Source: Anthracocystis setariae
Taxonomy: Eukaryota; Basidiomycota; Ustilaginomycetes; Ustilaginales; Ustilaginaceae
Assembly: GCA_928724745.1 (NCBI GenBank)
Contig: CAKMXJ010000004.1
Location: 248,001 to 312,000 of the forward strand
DNA length: 64,000 nt
Direction of reading: 5' to 3'
How positions within the stretch are numbered: position 1 is the first letter of the stretch; the number at the start of each line of letters is the position of its first letter. The notes under the pieces are model-generated. The model was given only the letters and a program-made list of their open reading frames with translations. It made no database searches and was not told where the DNA came from. This document shows, in pieces, positions 1 through 9,601 of the stretch. Position numbers and translations under genes: made by a program.

Positions 1-987
1 GGGTATGGAACTCAGAACCAGAAGCTTTTCGTTGGCGGCTTGCCTCCTTCGGTGACGCCTCAATCGTTCCGAGCCTTCTTCGAGCAGTACGGCACCCTGC
101 TGGAATGCACATGCATGATGGATCGCGAGACCGGCAATCCACGCGGCTTTGGCTTCCTCACCTACCAAGACGAAGCGGTCACTGACCACGTCATCAACAC
201 GCGTCCGATCCTGTTCGATGGCAAGGAGGTGGACGTCAAGCGTGCGCAGTCGAAGAACGACCCGCAATCCCTCCAAGCTCGACGTCAGCAGAGGACGGAC
301 ATGCCCGGCATGCAGCAAGGCGGTTACGGCACCGGTGCCAACAGGTACGCCAGTGGCGCCAACAACTACAACACTAACAGTGGATGGGGGATGAATCCGA
401 TGATGATGGGGATGATGGGTCAAGGCGCGGGTACGGGTGGTCAGGGAGGGTTTGATGCGAGTGCTATGGCGCAGATGTATCAGAGTATGGGATGGGGCGG
501 TCAGAATTGGAACCCGATGGCTTGGCAGCAGATGATGGCGAGCATGGCTGGTCAGACAGGCGCGGCTACGACGGGCGGGATGGATATGGGCGCCATGATG
601 AACAGCATGGGGATGGGCATGATGGGAACGGGTGGGATGGGTAGTATGAGTCCTCCACCTTCTGCATCTGCGATGAGTCCGACCATGGGTTCAGCACAGA
701 GGAGTTCGTCGAGTGGTCCAACCGGTAACGACGCAGGTCCTCCCTCGGGGCCCAAGGGTCACACTGGCGGGGCGAATCCTTCTTCGAGGTACCAGCGAGG
801 TGGTAGCAACCACAATGGCGGCGCTCGTGTTCCTTCGGCGCCGAGTGGGTACCAAGGATCTCGAGACGATCGCGAGAGGTCTCCGTCGAGGGGTGGGGAT
901 GATCGCAGTTATCGAAGGGAACGAAGTCCCAATCGTGCCGGCGATGATCGTCGTTACGACAACGGCAGCAACCGAAACAGGTACTGA
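1..987 (+). CDS. hnRNP-type RRM RNA-binding protein, 3' part (5' end outside window)
   Basis: The frame is open from the first base of the window, so the gene starts upstream. The visible part begins with a complete RNA recognition motif: RNP2 is KLFVGGL and RNP1 is RGFGFLTY, a layout typical of the second RRM of Hrp1/Musashi/DAZAP-like hnRNPs. It is followed by about 240 residues rich in Gly, Met, Gln, Asn and Ser, then an Arg/Asp/Ser-rich tail (RDDRERSPSR type). By family knowledge such proteins bind single-stranded mRNA and act in 3'-end processing, export or translational control. The low-complexity tail suggests self-association in RNP granules; that is inference. An upstream first RRM is expected but cannot be seen. 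The TGA at 985-987 ends the gene. Confidence 0.88.
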   Translation, partial: GYGTQNQKLFVGGLPPSVTPQSFRAFFEQYGTLLECTCMMDRETGNPRGFGFLTYQDEAVTDHVINTRPILFDGKEVDVKRAQSKNDPQSLQARRQQRTDMPGMQQGGYGTGANRYASGANNYNTNSGWGMNPMMMGMMGQGAGTGGQGGFDASAMAQMYQSMGWGGQNWNPMAWQQMMASMAGQTGAATTGGMDMGAMMNSMGMGMMGTGGMGSMSPPPSASAMSPTMGSAQRSSSSGPTGNDAGPPSGPKGHTGGANPSSRYQRGGSNHNGGARVPSAPSGYQGSRDDRERSPSRGGDDRSYRRERSPNRAGDDRRYDNGSNRNRY

Positions 988-3900
988 AAGGTGTCCAATT
1001 GTGGCGGCTCGCTCTATGAGAGGTTTCTCAAACATATGTTGCTTTGCGATGTATTCTGACTCAAACCAATTCATATCTGAGACTAGTTAGCAAAGGCGAG
1101 TGCATTCTTTGGATGGTGAAGTGCGCAAGAGGGCCGATATGACAAGCAGATGAGGAGCCCGATGTTGGAAAGGAGGTTGCTTGCGAGATTCAGATTTGAG
1201 CCGTGGCGGGGAAGAGGAGGGGAAGGGGAAGGGGAAGGGGAGATGCGGCTGTGAACGTTGGGATCTGGCTTAAGCGCGAAACAGTGTCGGCGGCAAGCAT
1301 GACGTTTGGGTTGACAGGAACAAACAAAACAGGGTGGGAAAATGCCTCTGGTCAGTGGAAAAAGGTGTGCTGCGTAGTGCGATATGAAATTGCATGTGAT
1401 CGACTACAGTCCCGTCTTTGCGAGCTCGGTTAGCAAGAAGGAACTTCTTTCTCGCTTGCAGCTCAACTTAGCAGCAGGGTTCGATCTTGGGAGATCGACA
1501 GACTCTCATCGCGACCTCGAAGTGCTACTACTACTGCAAGATCCAATGAGACGAAGAAAGACGTCGTCTTACTACGCCGCATCGAATGGAATCGAATCGA
1601 ATCGAATCGAATCGAATCCAAGTGGCGAGAAGGGTGACGATGCTAAATGGTGGGTGATACGCTGGCATGTTGCTTGGCGTCTTCTTTTGTTTGGTTGGCG
1701 ACGACGTCGGAGCATGCAAGATGAACCACCCTCGTTTCTGTTTGAGGGTTTTTTTTCTTTAAACTTGGACGAATCAGAGACGTCAGAGATCGGCATCCGA
1801 GAACGCGGTACACGTTACGAGAGGCGAAGATGAGATACCACGTTCAACAAAGGTTGTCGGTTGAACAGCTCATTTGTTTCAGAGATGCACACTCAATCCC
1901 AATTGCAGATTCGAGCTTCGCATTCCAATGGGAACCCATGGCGAACACGGTTGGGAGCAAACACCAAGACACGGCTTGGAATAACGACAAGCTGTAGCGT
2001 GGTCGATTCTGGTTGAGGTACCGAATGTTTCGAGATCAGACAACCGATATTGGAGATTGACCAAATCGTGACATTTTCACTGGAAAGAATACGACGAGCA
2101 AGGTTAGAGTAGGGGAGAGCAAACACCGCGCGAGTTACAGAGTGTCGTCGATGTCGTTGGCGGTTACTGTAGCAGAACATCGATGCAGGTCTGCGCCGAA
2201 CTCACAGTCAAATCGGCTAGCTTGCGATCCAGTCCAGTCGGCATCTGACAAGCTCAACTAAGCTGCAACATAGTACAGTAGCTTGCATGTACTTGGCAGA
2301 AGCGCAACTGCGACAAAAGTCGACGACAAACTGTACCGTACTGTACTATAGTCTAGGAAGGATGCATCACGACCAGTGCTCGGAACATATCCATCTACCG
2401 TACCCTATTGTATGCGGGAAAAAAAAAAAAATGCATGCTACTGCGGTCGGCTTAGTCATTAGTTGTGGCGGCGCAGAAGATGATACAGTGCAGTGCTTTA
2501 GCATGTGAGCGGAGTCCGGCAAAAGTTCACCCGACGGGCACCGGTCACTGCCACGCCGGCCAATAGCCTATCATATCCTTCTACAGTATATCGGTACTGC
2601 ATCGTGCTGTACTGTACGGGTACCGTACTGTACAGTTTGATTGAGCTGCTGGCATGACAATTTCACTTGGGGATGGTTGTCAGGTTGACAGGTGGCAGAA
2701 AGAAAAAAAAAAAAAAAAAAGTCATGTCAGTTGCGCGCGCCTGGATTTTAGAGCTTAGTAGGTCGCGCCTAAAACAGTAGCGTACAGTACAGAAAGAAGC
2801 TTGCCGATTGCCGTAGCTGCTGTGGCCCGAGCCGCTGGACCGAAATATAGGCTCTGATGGTGCATCGAAACTGTACCTGTACCTGTAAGCGTACTTGTTT
2901 GTTGGTTTGCGGTTTGGCTAGCAGGTGATGTAGTACAGTGTACTAAGGATGCTGTGTGACAGATCAAGCTCAAGATGGCGGAAATCGGTTGCACAGCAGA
3001 TGCAAGCCAGCTGCAGTCGACACAGATGCAATTGTAATAATAAATAATAATAAGAATGGATTTTACGGTTCATCTCGAGCGTACAGTACAGTACAGTACA
3101 CTACTGTAGGGCTACAACGCAGCTTGACAAAGTTTGGCGGTCTCTGTGTGTGAGTGCAGTGAACTCTACCCGACGAAGCATTTGTACTGTAGTGTACTTG
3201 TAGTAGTTGTATTATTGTTGTTCGGTGATAGCGGCGACAACAGAGAGGGAGACAGACACCCACATCCAGACGGCCAAACGCGATGGATGGTGTTTGATCA
3301 GAGAAACTGTGATGGTTGGACCCCGAATTTTTGTCTTTTCCGACCGACACCTTTGTTTTTCCAAGAGAATTTTCGTAGACCAGCGTGCATATGTTGTTTT
3401 GTTTTGATTTGATTTATAATAATTTGATTTGTTGCAACAGGCGAGCACAGCAACCGACCAAGGCGGCGGGGTGGGCAGCACAAGGCAGAGCAAAGCAAGG
3501 CAAAAACGGAGGCGTGGCAAAAAAAAGAAAAAAATCACTTGCCCCTTACTCATGCACGTTAGCCCTTTTTAAAATTCCGCGAAAATTGGATTTCAATTTG
3601 AATGTGCAGATCAAAGTATTCCATTTGGTTTCAATTGATTAATTGATGTACGTACAATACAGTATACTGCACTTGTTGGCTTGCGCGTTTGTCTGCTGGC
3701 CTCTGTATGATATTAAACTGTAGCCCCTTGGCATGTGTCTCTAACCCCAGTCCATGTGCCACGCTCCCTCGCCTGCTCGTCTGCTCGCCTGCTCTCCTGT
3801 AGCCTTGACCTGCCCGCCCTATCGTGTTCTGGGTGCAACCCAAGCAGGCTTGACACTGGTTGGAAAACACATGCTTGACTCCGATCAAAGAACGGGTTTC

Positions 3901-4100
3901 TAGCCTTGTACAGTAGCAGTGATTGCAATTTGCGGCCCCTGCAAGTGCGATCCCACAGTGCGTAAAAGGGTTATGACGGGTTGGCCGCGTGGGAGTGTGG
4001 TAAATAATAATATTAAATAATGGGAATAATATGGGTGAGCGAGGGTCCTTTGTTTTCTACGCTCTTGTCTCGCTTGATCCACTGAAAGCGATTGTCTCGC
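988..4100. other. Gene-poor intergenic DNA
   Basis: No convincing coding region was found on either strand; the open frames are short, overlap each other and resemble no family. The stretch has G-rich GGGGAA runs near 1209-1243, a poly-A tract near 2703-2720, and many TACAGTAC/TACTGTAC-type palindromic words (near 2340, 2620, 2780, 2940, 3083-3110, 3187 and 3655). Confidence 0.6.
1591..1618. repeat. (ATCGA)n pentanucleotide microsatellite
   Basis: Five perfect copies of ATCGA plus a partial one run uninterrupted in non-coding DNA. A repeat like this is likely to vary in length between strains. Confidence 0.9.
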
Positions 4101-4285
4101 AACGCGCCCGCAGTCCTTTTTCTTTCTTTTCTTTTTTATTAATTGCTTTTGCTTGGCTCATGTTTGCTCATCTGAATCCATTTCACGCCCTCGCGATTGC
4201 ACGCACGCACGCACGCAGTCAGTCAGTTATTATAGTAAAAATGCATTTTGTTACTCTGTAGTAGCTACAGTAGCTGGCCAGATCC

Positions 4286-4338
4286 CATCCATCCATCCAT
4301 CCATTTCATCCTCGACTTATCCATCCATCCATCCATCC
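4286..4338. repeat. (CATC)n tetranucleotide repeats
   Basis: Two blocks of CATC units (about 4286-4304 and 4321-4338) are separated by a short pyrimidine-rich spacer, in the upstream region of cdc24. Confidence 0.85.
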
Positions 4339-4649
4339 ACCCTTTCATCTAGGCCTGGCATCTCGCTCTCCTCCTCCGACCGATTGCATAGTCACCCTTT
4401 TCTTTCCCGTTGCATCTGTGCAGCTCCGCCATATTCAATTTTCCCCTTCGTTGTCGCTACTTCCATCCGCACCCGCACCCGCAACTCTTCTCCTTCATCT
4501 CCCTGCCCTCACAGCACCACTTCCACCTCCTCCTATCTCTATCTCCATCAATCTCTTTCTGTCTCCCTCTCTTTCGACACCTCCTTTGCCATCCCCGATT
4601 TTGGATCCACCTCGTCCTCGAGCCTTGCTCCCACCAAGGATCTTCTCCC

Positions 4650-4672
4650 CTCTCTCTCTCTCTCTCTCTCCT
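4650..4672. repeat. (CT)n dinucleotide repeat
   Basis: About 11 perfect CT units lie inside the pyrimidine-rich region upstream of cdc24. Confidence 0.85.
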
Positions 4673-5186
4673 CCAAGCCGCAACTGCATCCAGTGTTTCT
4701 CGATCTCGTCTCGTCACGCATCTTTCTCCCTGTCCATCAACTTGACTCCACATCTCATGAGCACCGGTCCGGAATCTTGCTCCTCCACCCTCAATTCGCT
4801 TGCTTTCCTCCAAACTTTGGCTCCCTCCCAGCTTCATTGACGCTCGTCCATCCTTCGCTTTCTCCCACCATCTTGTTCCGCGACCTCCCCACGCGCGCCT
4901 CTTTCTGCACCCGCACTTCATAATCAACATCCCTCGCTGGCTCCCACAACTCCTACCCTTTTGCGCTTTTCTTCTTTCCACCCACCTTCCAACACAAGCT
5001 CGGCAACGTTCAGCCTCACTCTTGCTCCCTCTACAGCTGCAACCATTCCCCTACATACTTGGCTAGACTGCGGTGATCTTTGCTAACGCCAATCTGCTCG
5101 GATCCACCTCTGGATCAAGGACCTACAACCTTTCGTCCTTTCGAAGAGCAGCATCCCGCTTCAAATCATACCCATAACCCACCACT

Positions 5187-8100
5187 ATGGCCGCGTCCGC
5201 AACTCTTGCTTTCAGATCCACACGCAAGCAGTCCACATCCAGCGCTTCTTCGCCCGCCTTCCACCCCACCGTCATCTCGGCCTCGTCCATACCACCCTCG
5301 CCCTCTCCGTTGCCATCCATGCATTCCTCCACTCCTTCCACCTCTGCTGACGGCGGCATCGGCTCGTCCCTCATCGGTCCTGGCGGCGCTATCCTCATGG
5401 CTGGTGCACCCGCTGCTGCAAACACCATCGCCAACAAGCAAGCCGTCGCCGGTTCCTCTTTATATCAGGCGTGTCTCAACTTGCGTGATCGCCTCTACTG
5501 CGTCCCTGGTTTCGGAGAGGCTTATCTCGACGAGCTCATCGCCAACTCGGCCATTTCCCCCTCCACACCTTGCGATCCCTTTTCGCCAACCACCTGCAGT
5601 CCCACCTCTCCCACAGCCGCTCCCGTCCGCAGACCCAGCAGCGATCCCGTCACGCAATTATGGCAGTGTTTCCGACTCGGCTCGCCGCTCTGCGCCCTGT
5701 TCAACACCATGAACCCCCAAGTCGAGTTGCCCGTCAATCCAGATGCCAACCGCTCCAACGCCAACGCATGCAAGGCGCAAGTCATGAAGTTTATCATCGC
5801 ACTCAAGGAAAGGCTCGGTTGGGATCCCGACGACATTTTCACCGTCTCTCAGCTCTACCTCAACGACACCAACGGCTTTGTCAAAGTCGTCCGTACCATC
5901 AACCGTCTCCTGGACGTCTTTGAAGAGCGCGGCCTTCTCATCCAGACCAACCGCAAGTCCGACAACGATGACCTCGAGCACCCTTCCGATGACCGTGCCA
6001 AGGTAATTCGAGAGCTTCTCACCACAGAGCGAAAGTATGTCCAGGATCTTGAAGTCCTCCAAAACTACGCACGCGCCCTTGCACAGTACGACATTCTGCC
6101 ACCAGACACGCTTCACAACCTCTTTGGCAACCTCAACAAGCTCGTCGATGTCCAACGGCGCTTCCTCATCTGCGTGGAAGAGAACGTCCGTCGTCCGCCC
6201 GACGAGCAGCACTTTGGTCACGTCTTCATGACGATGGAAGACGACTTTGCCGTTTACGAGCCCTTTTGCGCCAACTACAACATCGCCTTGGATCTCATCA
6301 ACCAGGAAGCGCATAACCTCGTCAGGCTCAAAGGCATGCCCTCGGCGCAAGGGTGCTACCTCGACCCAGCATACGAACTGCCCACCTTTATGATCAAGCC
6401 GGTCCAACGTATCTGCAAGTATCCCCTGTTACTAGAGCAGCTGCTCAAGAAGACGCCCGAGGACGCACCTCGCTACCAAGAGCTCGAGGATGGTCTCGAG
6501 GTTATGCGTAGGATCACCGACAAGGTCAACGAGACCAGCCGTCTTCAAGAGAATGCGCAGTTGGTCAAGGAGCTCGAGTGGCGAGTCGAGGACTGGAAGG
6601 GACACAACATCCGCACATTCGGTCTGTTGTTGCTTTCCGATGTCTTTATGGTGGCCAAGAGCGACACAGAGCGCGAGTATCACGTCTACCTCTTTGAGAA
6701 GATCCTGCTTTGCTGCAAGGAGATTTCGCCCGTCTCGCAGAAGAAGAACGGCAAGAACAACTCGTTGCTCAAGCAAAAGGGCGCCACAGCCAGCGGAGCC
6801 AAGAAGCCAAAGACAACATTGCAGCTCAAAGGCCGTATCTTTATCAACAACGTCACCGGCGCCTTTGCCAACTCAAAGATGAGCAGCATCCTCGGTGCTC
6901 CAAGTGGACAGCATGCGTTGCAGGTTTGGTGGAGGGGAGACGTGGATCACGAGTCGTTTGCGCTCAAGTGCAAGAACGAGGAGCAACTCAAGCTTTGGCA
7001 AATCGCCATCAACAAGTTGATCGATGAAGTCAACCTGCGCCGTCAACAGGCTGCAGCACAACACTACCAGCAGCACGCTATGAACATGGCTGGTGCCGGC
7101 TCCATGGGACGCCGCATCACGCAAACCTCGTCGCATTTCCCACAAACGCCCCTGGCCGAAATGGCGCCCATAAATCCATTCTCGCAGCTGCCTCCGTCGG
7201 GCTTGTCGCGCACCCAAAGTCAAGCAAGTTCATATAGATACGATGACGACGACGACGCAGCCCAGAGCTACTACGAAAGTGGTTCGGGCAGGGCTACGCC
7301 GGCGACGCAGGGCAGGTTACCGCAACCGGGGTCCGAGGGCAGGGAAGCACAGACCTCGTTGGCGGCGGCGGATAGGCCGAGGGCCAGGACCGAGGATCAA
7401 GATTCAAGTGTCATGGCTCAGTGGAGGTCGAATTCGCCCGCAGTGCCGCCTCCGATGCCGAGAGGATTGAGCTATTCCTCCGGAGCGGACCAGCATCAGC
7501 AAGCATTGAGGAAGGCTTCGTCTTCAAGACAATTACGTCAGCCGAACGGGCCGCACGGTTACCCCAGGCCACCGCGCGGAGGTGTTGATGGTGGCGCGGT
7601 CGAATATTTGGATGGATCGTCCGACTCGGCCTCGAGCGACTTTAGGTCGGGCCGACCAAGAGGAGATTCGGCTGCTTCCAGCATGTCTCGAACAACATCG
7701 GACTCTGGTGCAGCGCATAGTAGGTCGAGGTCAGCAAGCAACCCGCAAATGTATGTGCTGCCTCCGCATATGCAAGGGCCCGCACCGCCAATGCCCAAGG
7801 GGATGGCGGAGCATTTGCGACACGCCAACAACGGCATGGCACCTCCTCTTGCCAACATCCACAGCAATGCCTCTGCGCAGATTGGCGACAAGAGATTTTC
7901 GAGTTCGTCCATCTCGACGTCGGATTCGAATCAGAGTGCTCAGTCGCGACCTCAGTCGTCCACCGCCGCATCGTCTCCGGTCAACCTGAGCCTGAACCAG
8001 CCGGGCTCAGGCATGCTGCGCTCAAGCAACCTGTCGTCGCAGCAGCAGCAGCAGCAGCAACCAGCGACACCGACGACGCCTACCACATCGGCGGCTGTTA

Positions 8101-8354
8101 AGCTGATTGTCAACTTTGAAGGCGACAAGTACGTGGTGGTGGTGCTGACGTCGACGTCGTTTAGCGCGCTGCTGGATAAGGTGACCAAGAAAGTGCGCGT
8201 GTGTTCGGGCAAGCCGATCCAGCACACGCTGCGTATGCGGTATGTTGATGAGGATGGCGACAATGTGCTGATCAACGACGACGAGGATGTTCAAATGGCT
8301 TTTGAGACCGCGCGCATCAACCCAAACGCCCAAGTCGATCTCGTCGTCACCTAA
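5187..8354 (+). CDS. cdc24: Cdc24 family Rho guanine nucleotide exchange factor
   Basis: This intron-less gene encodes 1055 aa. The order of domains is diagnostic of Cdc24: a Ser/Pro-rich N-terminus; a CDC24 calponin-like region around residues 150-250 (LWQCFRLGSPLCALFN); a DH/RhoGEF domain from about 271 to 445 (VIRELLTTERKYVQDL and KPVQRICKYPLLLEQL); a PH domain about 450-611 with an insertion; a long Ser/Gln-rich linker including a poly-Gln run; and a C-terminal PB1 domain at about 971-1055 (VDEDGDNVLINDDEDV). The family activates Cdc42 (and Rac in smuts) at sites of polarised growth, and PB1 binds the scaffold Bem1/Scd2. The ATG at 5187 was chosen because it is the first in frame. The gene is longer than yeast Cdc24 (854 aa), mostly because of the linker. 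Confidence 0.95.
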   Translation: MAASATLAFRSTRKQSTSSASSPAFHPTVISASSIPPSPSPLPSMHSSTPSTSADGGIGSSLIGPGGAILMAGAPAAANTIANKQAVAGSSLYQACLNLRDRLYCVPGFGEAYLDELIANSAISPSTPCDPFSPTTCSPTSPTAAPVRRPSSDPVTQLWQCFRLGSPLCALFNTMNPQVELPVNPDANRSNANACKAQVMKFIIALKERLGWDPDDIFTVSQLYLNDTNGFVKVVRTINRLLDVFEERGLLIQTNRKSDNDDLEHPSDDRAKVIRELLTTERKYVQDLEVLQNYARALAQYDILPPDTLHNLFGNLNKLVDVQRRFLICVEENVRRPPDEQHFGHVFMTMEDDFAVYEPFCANYNIALDLINQEAHNLVRLKGMPSAQGCYLDPAYELPTFMIKPVQRICKYPLLLEQLLKKTPEDAPRYQELEDGLEVMRRITDKVNETSRLQENAQLVKELEWRVEDWKGHNIRTFGLLLLSDVFMVAKSDTEREYHVYLFEKILLCCKEISPVSQKKNGKNNSLLKQKGATASGAKKPKTTLQLKGRIFINNVTGAFANSKMSSILGAPSGQHALQVWWRGDVDHESFALKCKNEEQLKLWQIAINKLIDEVNLRRQQAAAQHYQQHAMNMAGAGSMGRRITQTSSHFPQTPLAEMAPINPFSQLPPSGLSRTQSQASSYRYDDDDDAAQSYYESGSGRATPATQGRLPQPGSEGREAQTSLAAADRPRARTEDQDSSVMAQWRSNSPAVPPPMPRGLSYSSGADQHQQALRKASSSRQLRQPNGPHGYPRPPRGGVDGGAVEYLDGSSDSASSDFRSGRPRGDSAASSMSRTTSDSGAAHSRSRSASNPQMYVLPPHMQGPAPPMPKGMAEHLRHANNGMAPPLANIHSNASAQIGDKRFSSSSISTSDSNQSAQSRPQSSTAASSPVNLSLNQPGSGMLRSSNLSSQQQQQQQPATPTTPTTSAAVKLIVNFEGDKYVVVVLTSTSFSALLDKVTKKVRVCSGKPIQHTLRMRYVDEDGDNVLINDDEDVQMAFETARINPNAQVDLVVT

Positions 8355-9601
8355 AGAAAGAAAGAAATAAATACCAAGGCTCGTCGTCCCCTCCCCCGGA
8401 TTTGCTTGTATTTGTATCTCTCCTCCTCTTTTCTTTCTTTTTTTTTTAATCGATTGGCAGGTCGATAAATCTGTTCTCCCGTAATGGTGTGTAAAGGGTT
8501 GGGGCAGGATGGAAAGGGTGAGGTGTAAATTGTGGTGAAGTGTGTAGGTTTGGTACTGTAGGGAATTGTGAGGTTTGAATAGTGATGGAGTGTACCCTAC
8601 CGGTGCTGTACAATGGGATGAGAATGGGATGTGATCAAGTGTGCAGAATCGGTTCAGTTAAATAAGCAGGGTGAGGTTCAAACATGATCGGGAGGAAGAT
8701 CGTGATGATGTACTGTACCGTACCGGTACGAGGCAGTAAAGTATGGTTTTGGAGTTTGCCCTCTGTATCTTTATCGGTAGTGTACAGACCTGTACGGTAG
8801 GTAGGGTACGATCCAGAACGGTGCACAATGGTACGCTGTACTACGTTACAATACGGTATGGTTTGCTACGGCACAGTGCAAAACAACCATCTCTAACCCT
8901 TTTCTCTGAACTTGGTCAAAACTCTCAAGTATACCTCCTACGCCAAAAAGAGCTAACTCTGTACTATCGTGACCACTCCATACTGTACAAAACAGAACAA
9001 GTAGCTCGAATATATCGAGGTTCACCATGACGCAAACATCGTTCGCTCATGTCGATCCGCCAAAGCTGCCAAAAGTAAATTGATCTGTACAGTACGGTGT
9101 ACGGTTAGGCACATGCATCACTCAAGGATACTCCCCCTTCCTCGCGTTCAGTATGAAGCAATCGAAAACAAGAAATAAATCTTCTCAGAACTCAGATTGG
9201 CTTCACCGACGACGGCGCATTTTAACTCAACACTCACCCGCTTATACAAGTCAATTGTCAACGGACAGCCTCCCCAATCTCCTCCTCCCCGCTCGAGGAA
9301 TTACTCCCTTCCCCTAAAAATCGGCTCAATAACCCAACTTTTCCCTCTCAGTACCGCTGAAAATCCACCCCTCAAGCGAGCCCAGACTCAACTTACACCA
9401 GCCCAACCCCACTCCATCCTACGGTACAAGCAGCAGCAACATTCCCCCCAGCTTATATACATTACAGCTTTTCGAAACGACAGCTATCGCCGTCAACTCG
9501 AACCCGACGACGGGGGAGATCCGAAATCCTAACGTAGCAAGACCCCCCGTTTTTTTTTTCATGTTTCTTTTCTTCTTTTCGATGACGTATCCAATTTGGA
9601 A
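8355..9601. other. Intergenic region between convergent cdc24 and the zinc-finger gene
   Basis: This holds the 3' regions of two convergent genes. It contains GAAA/AAAT-rich trailer sequence after cdc24 and a dense cluster of GTACNGTAC-like words between 8700 and 9100. No coding region could be supported; a 111-residue open frame at 9197-9532 has no ATG start and no family features. Confidence 0.6.

Larger units (their letters stand above)
4101..5186 (+). promoter_or_regulatory. Pyrimidine-rich upstream region and probable long 5' leader of cdc24
   Basis: The kilobase before the cdc24 ATG is strongly C/T-rich on the plus strand. It includes CATC repeats and a CT run, with few purine stretches. 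This composition keeps several frames open (for example a Ser/Pro-rich frame at 4153-4923), but they read as composition artefacts, not genes. Pyrimidine-rich leaders and promoters are common before fungal genes. Where transcription starts cannot be told from sequence. An intron in the leader is possible. Confidence 0.5.

Noticed and set aside
4153..4923. 256-codon Ser/Pro-rich frame upstream of cdc24
   Set aside because: Open only because the DNA is pyrimidine-rich; two other frames in the same stretch are also open, and the product is pure low complexity.
8890..8905. CTAACCCTTTT as a telomerase RNA template
   Set aside because: It does not repeat as 1.5 copies of the TTAGGG complement, and there is no surrounding support for an RNA gene.
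9197..9532. 111-codon plus-strand frame between cdc24 and the zinc-finger gene
   Set aside because: No ATG start, no domain, low-complexity Pro/Gln composition, and it lies in probable 3' UTR.
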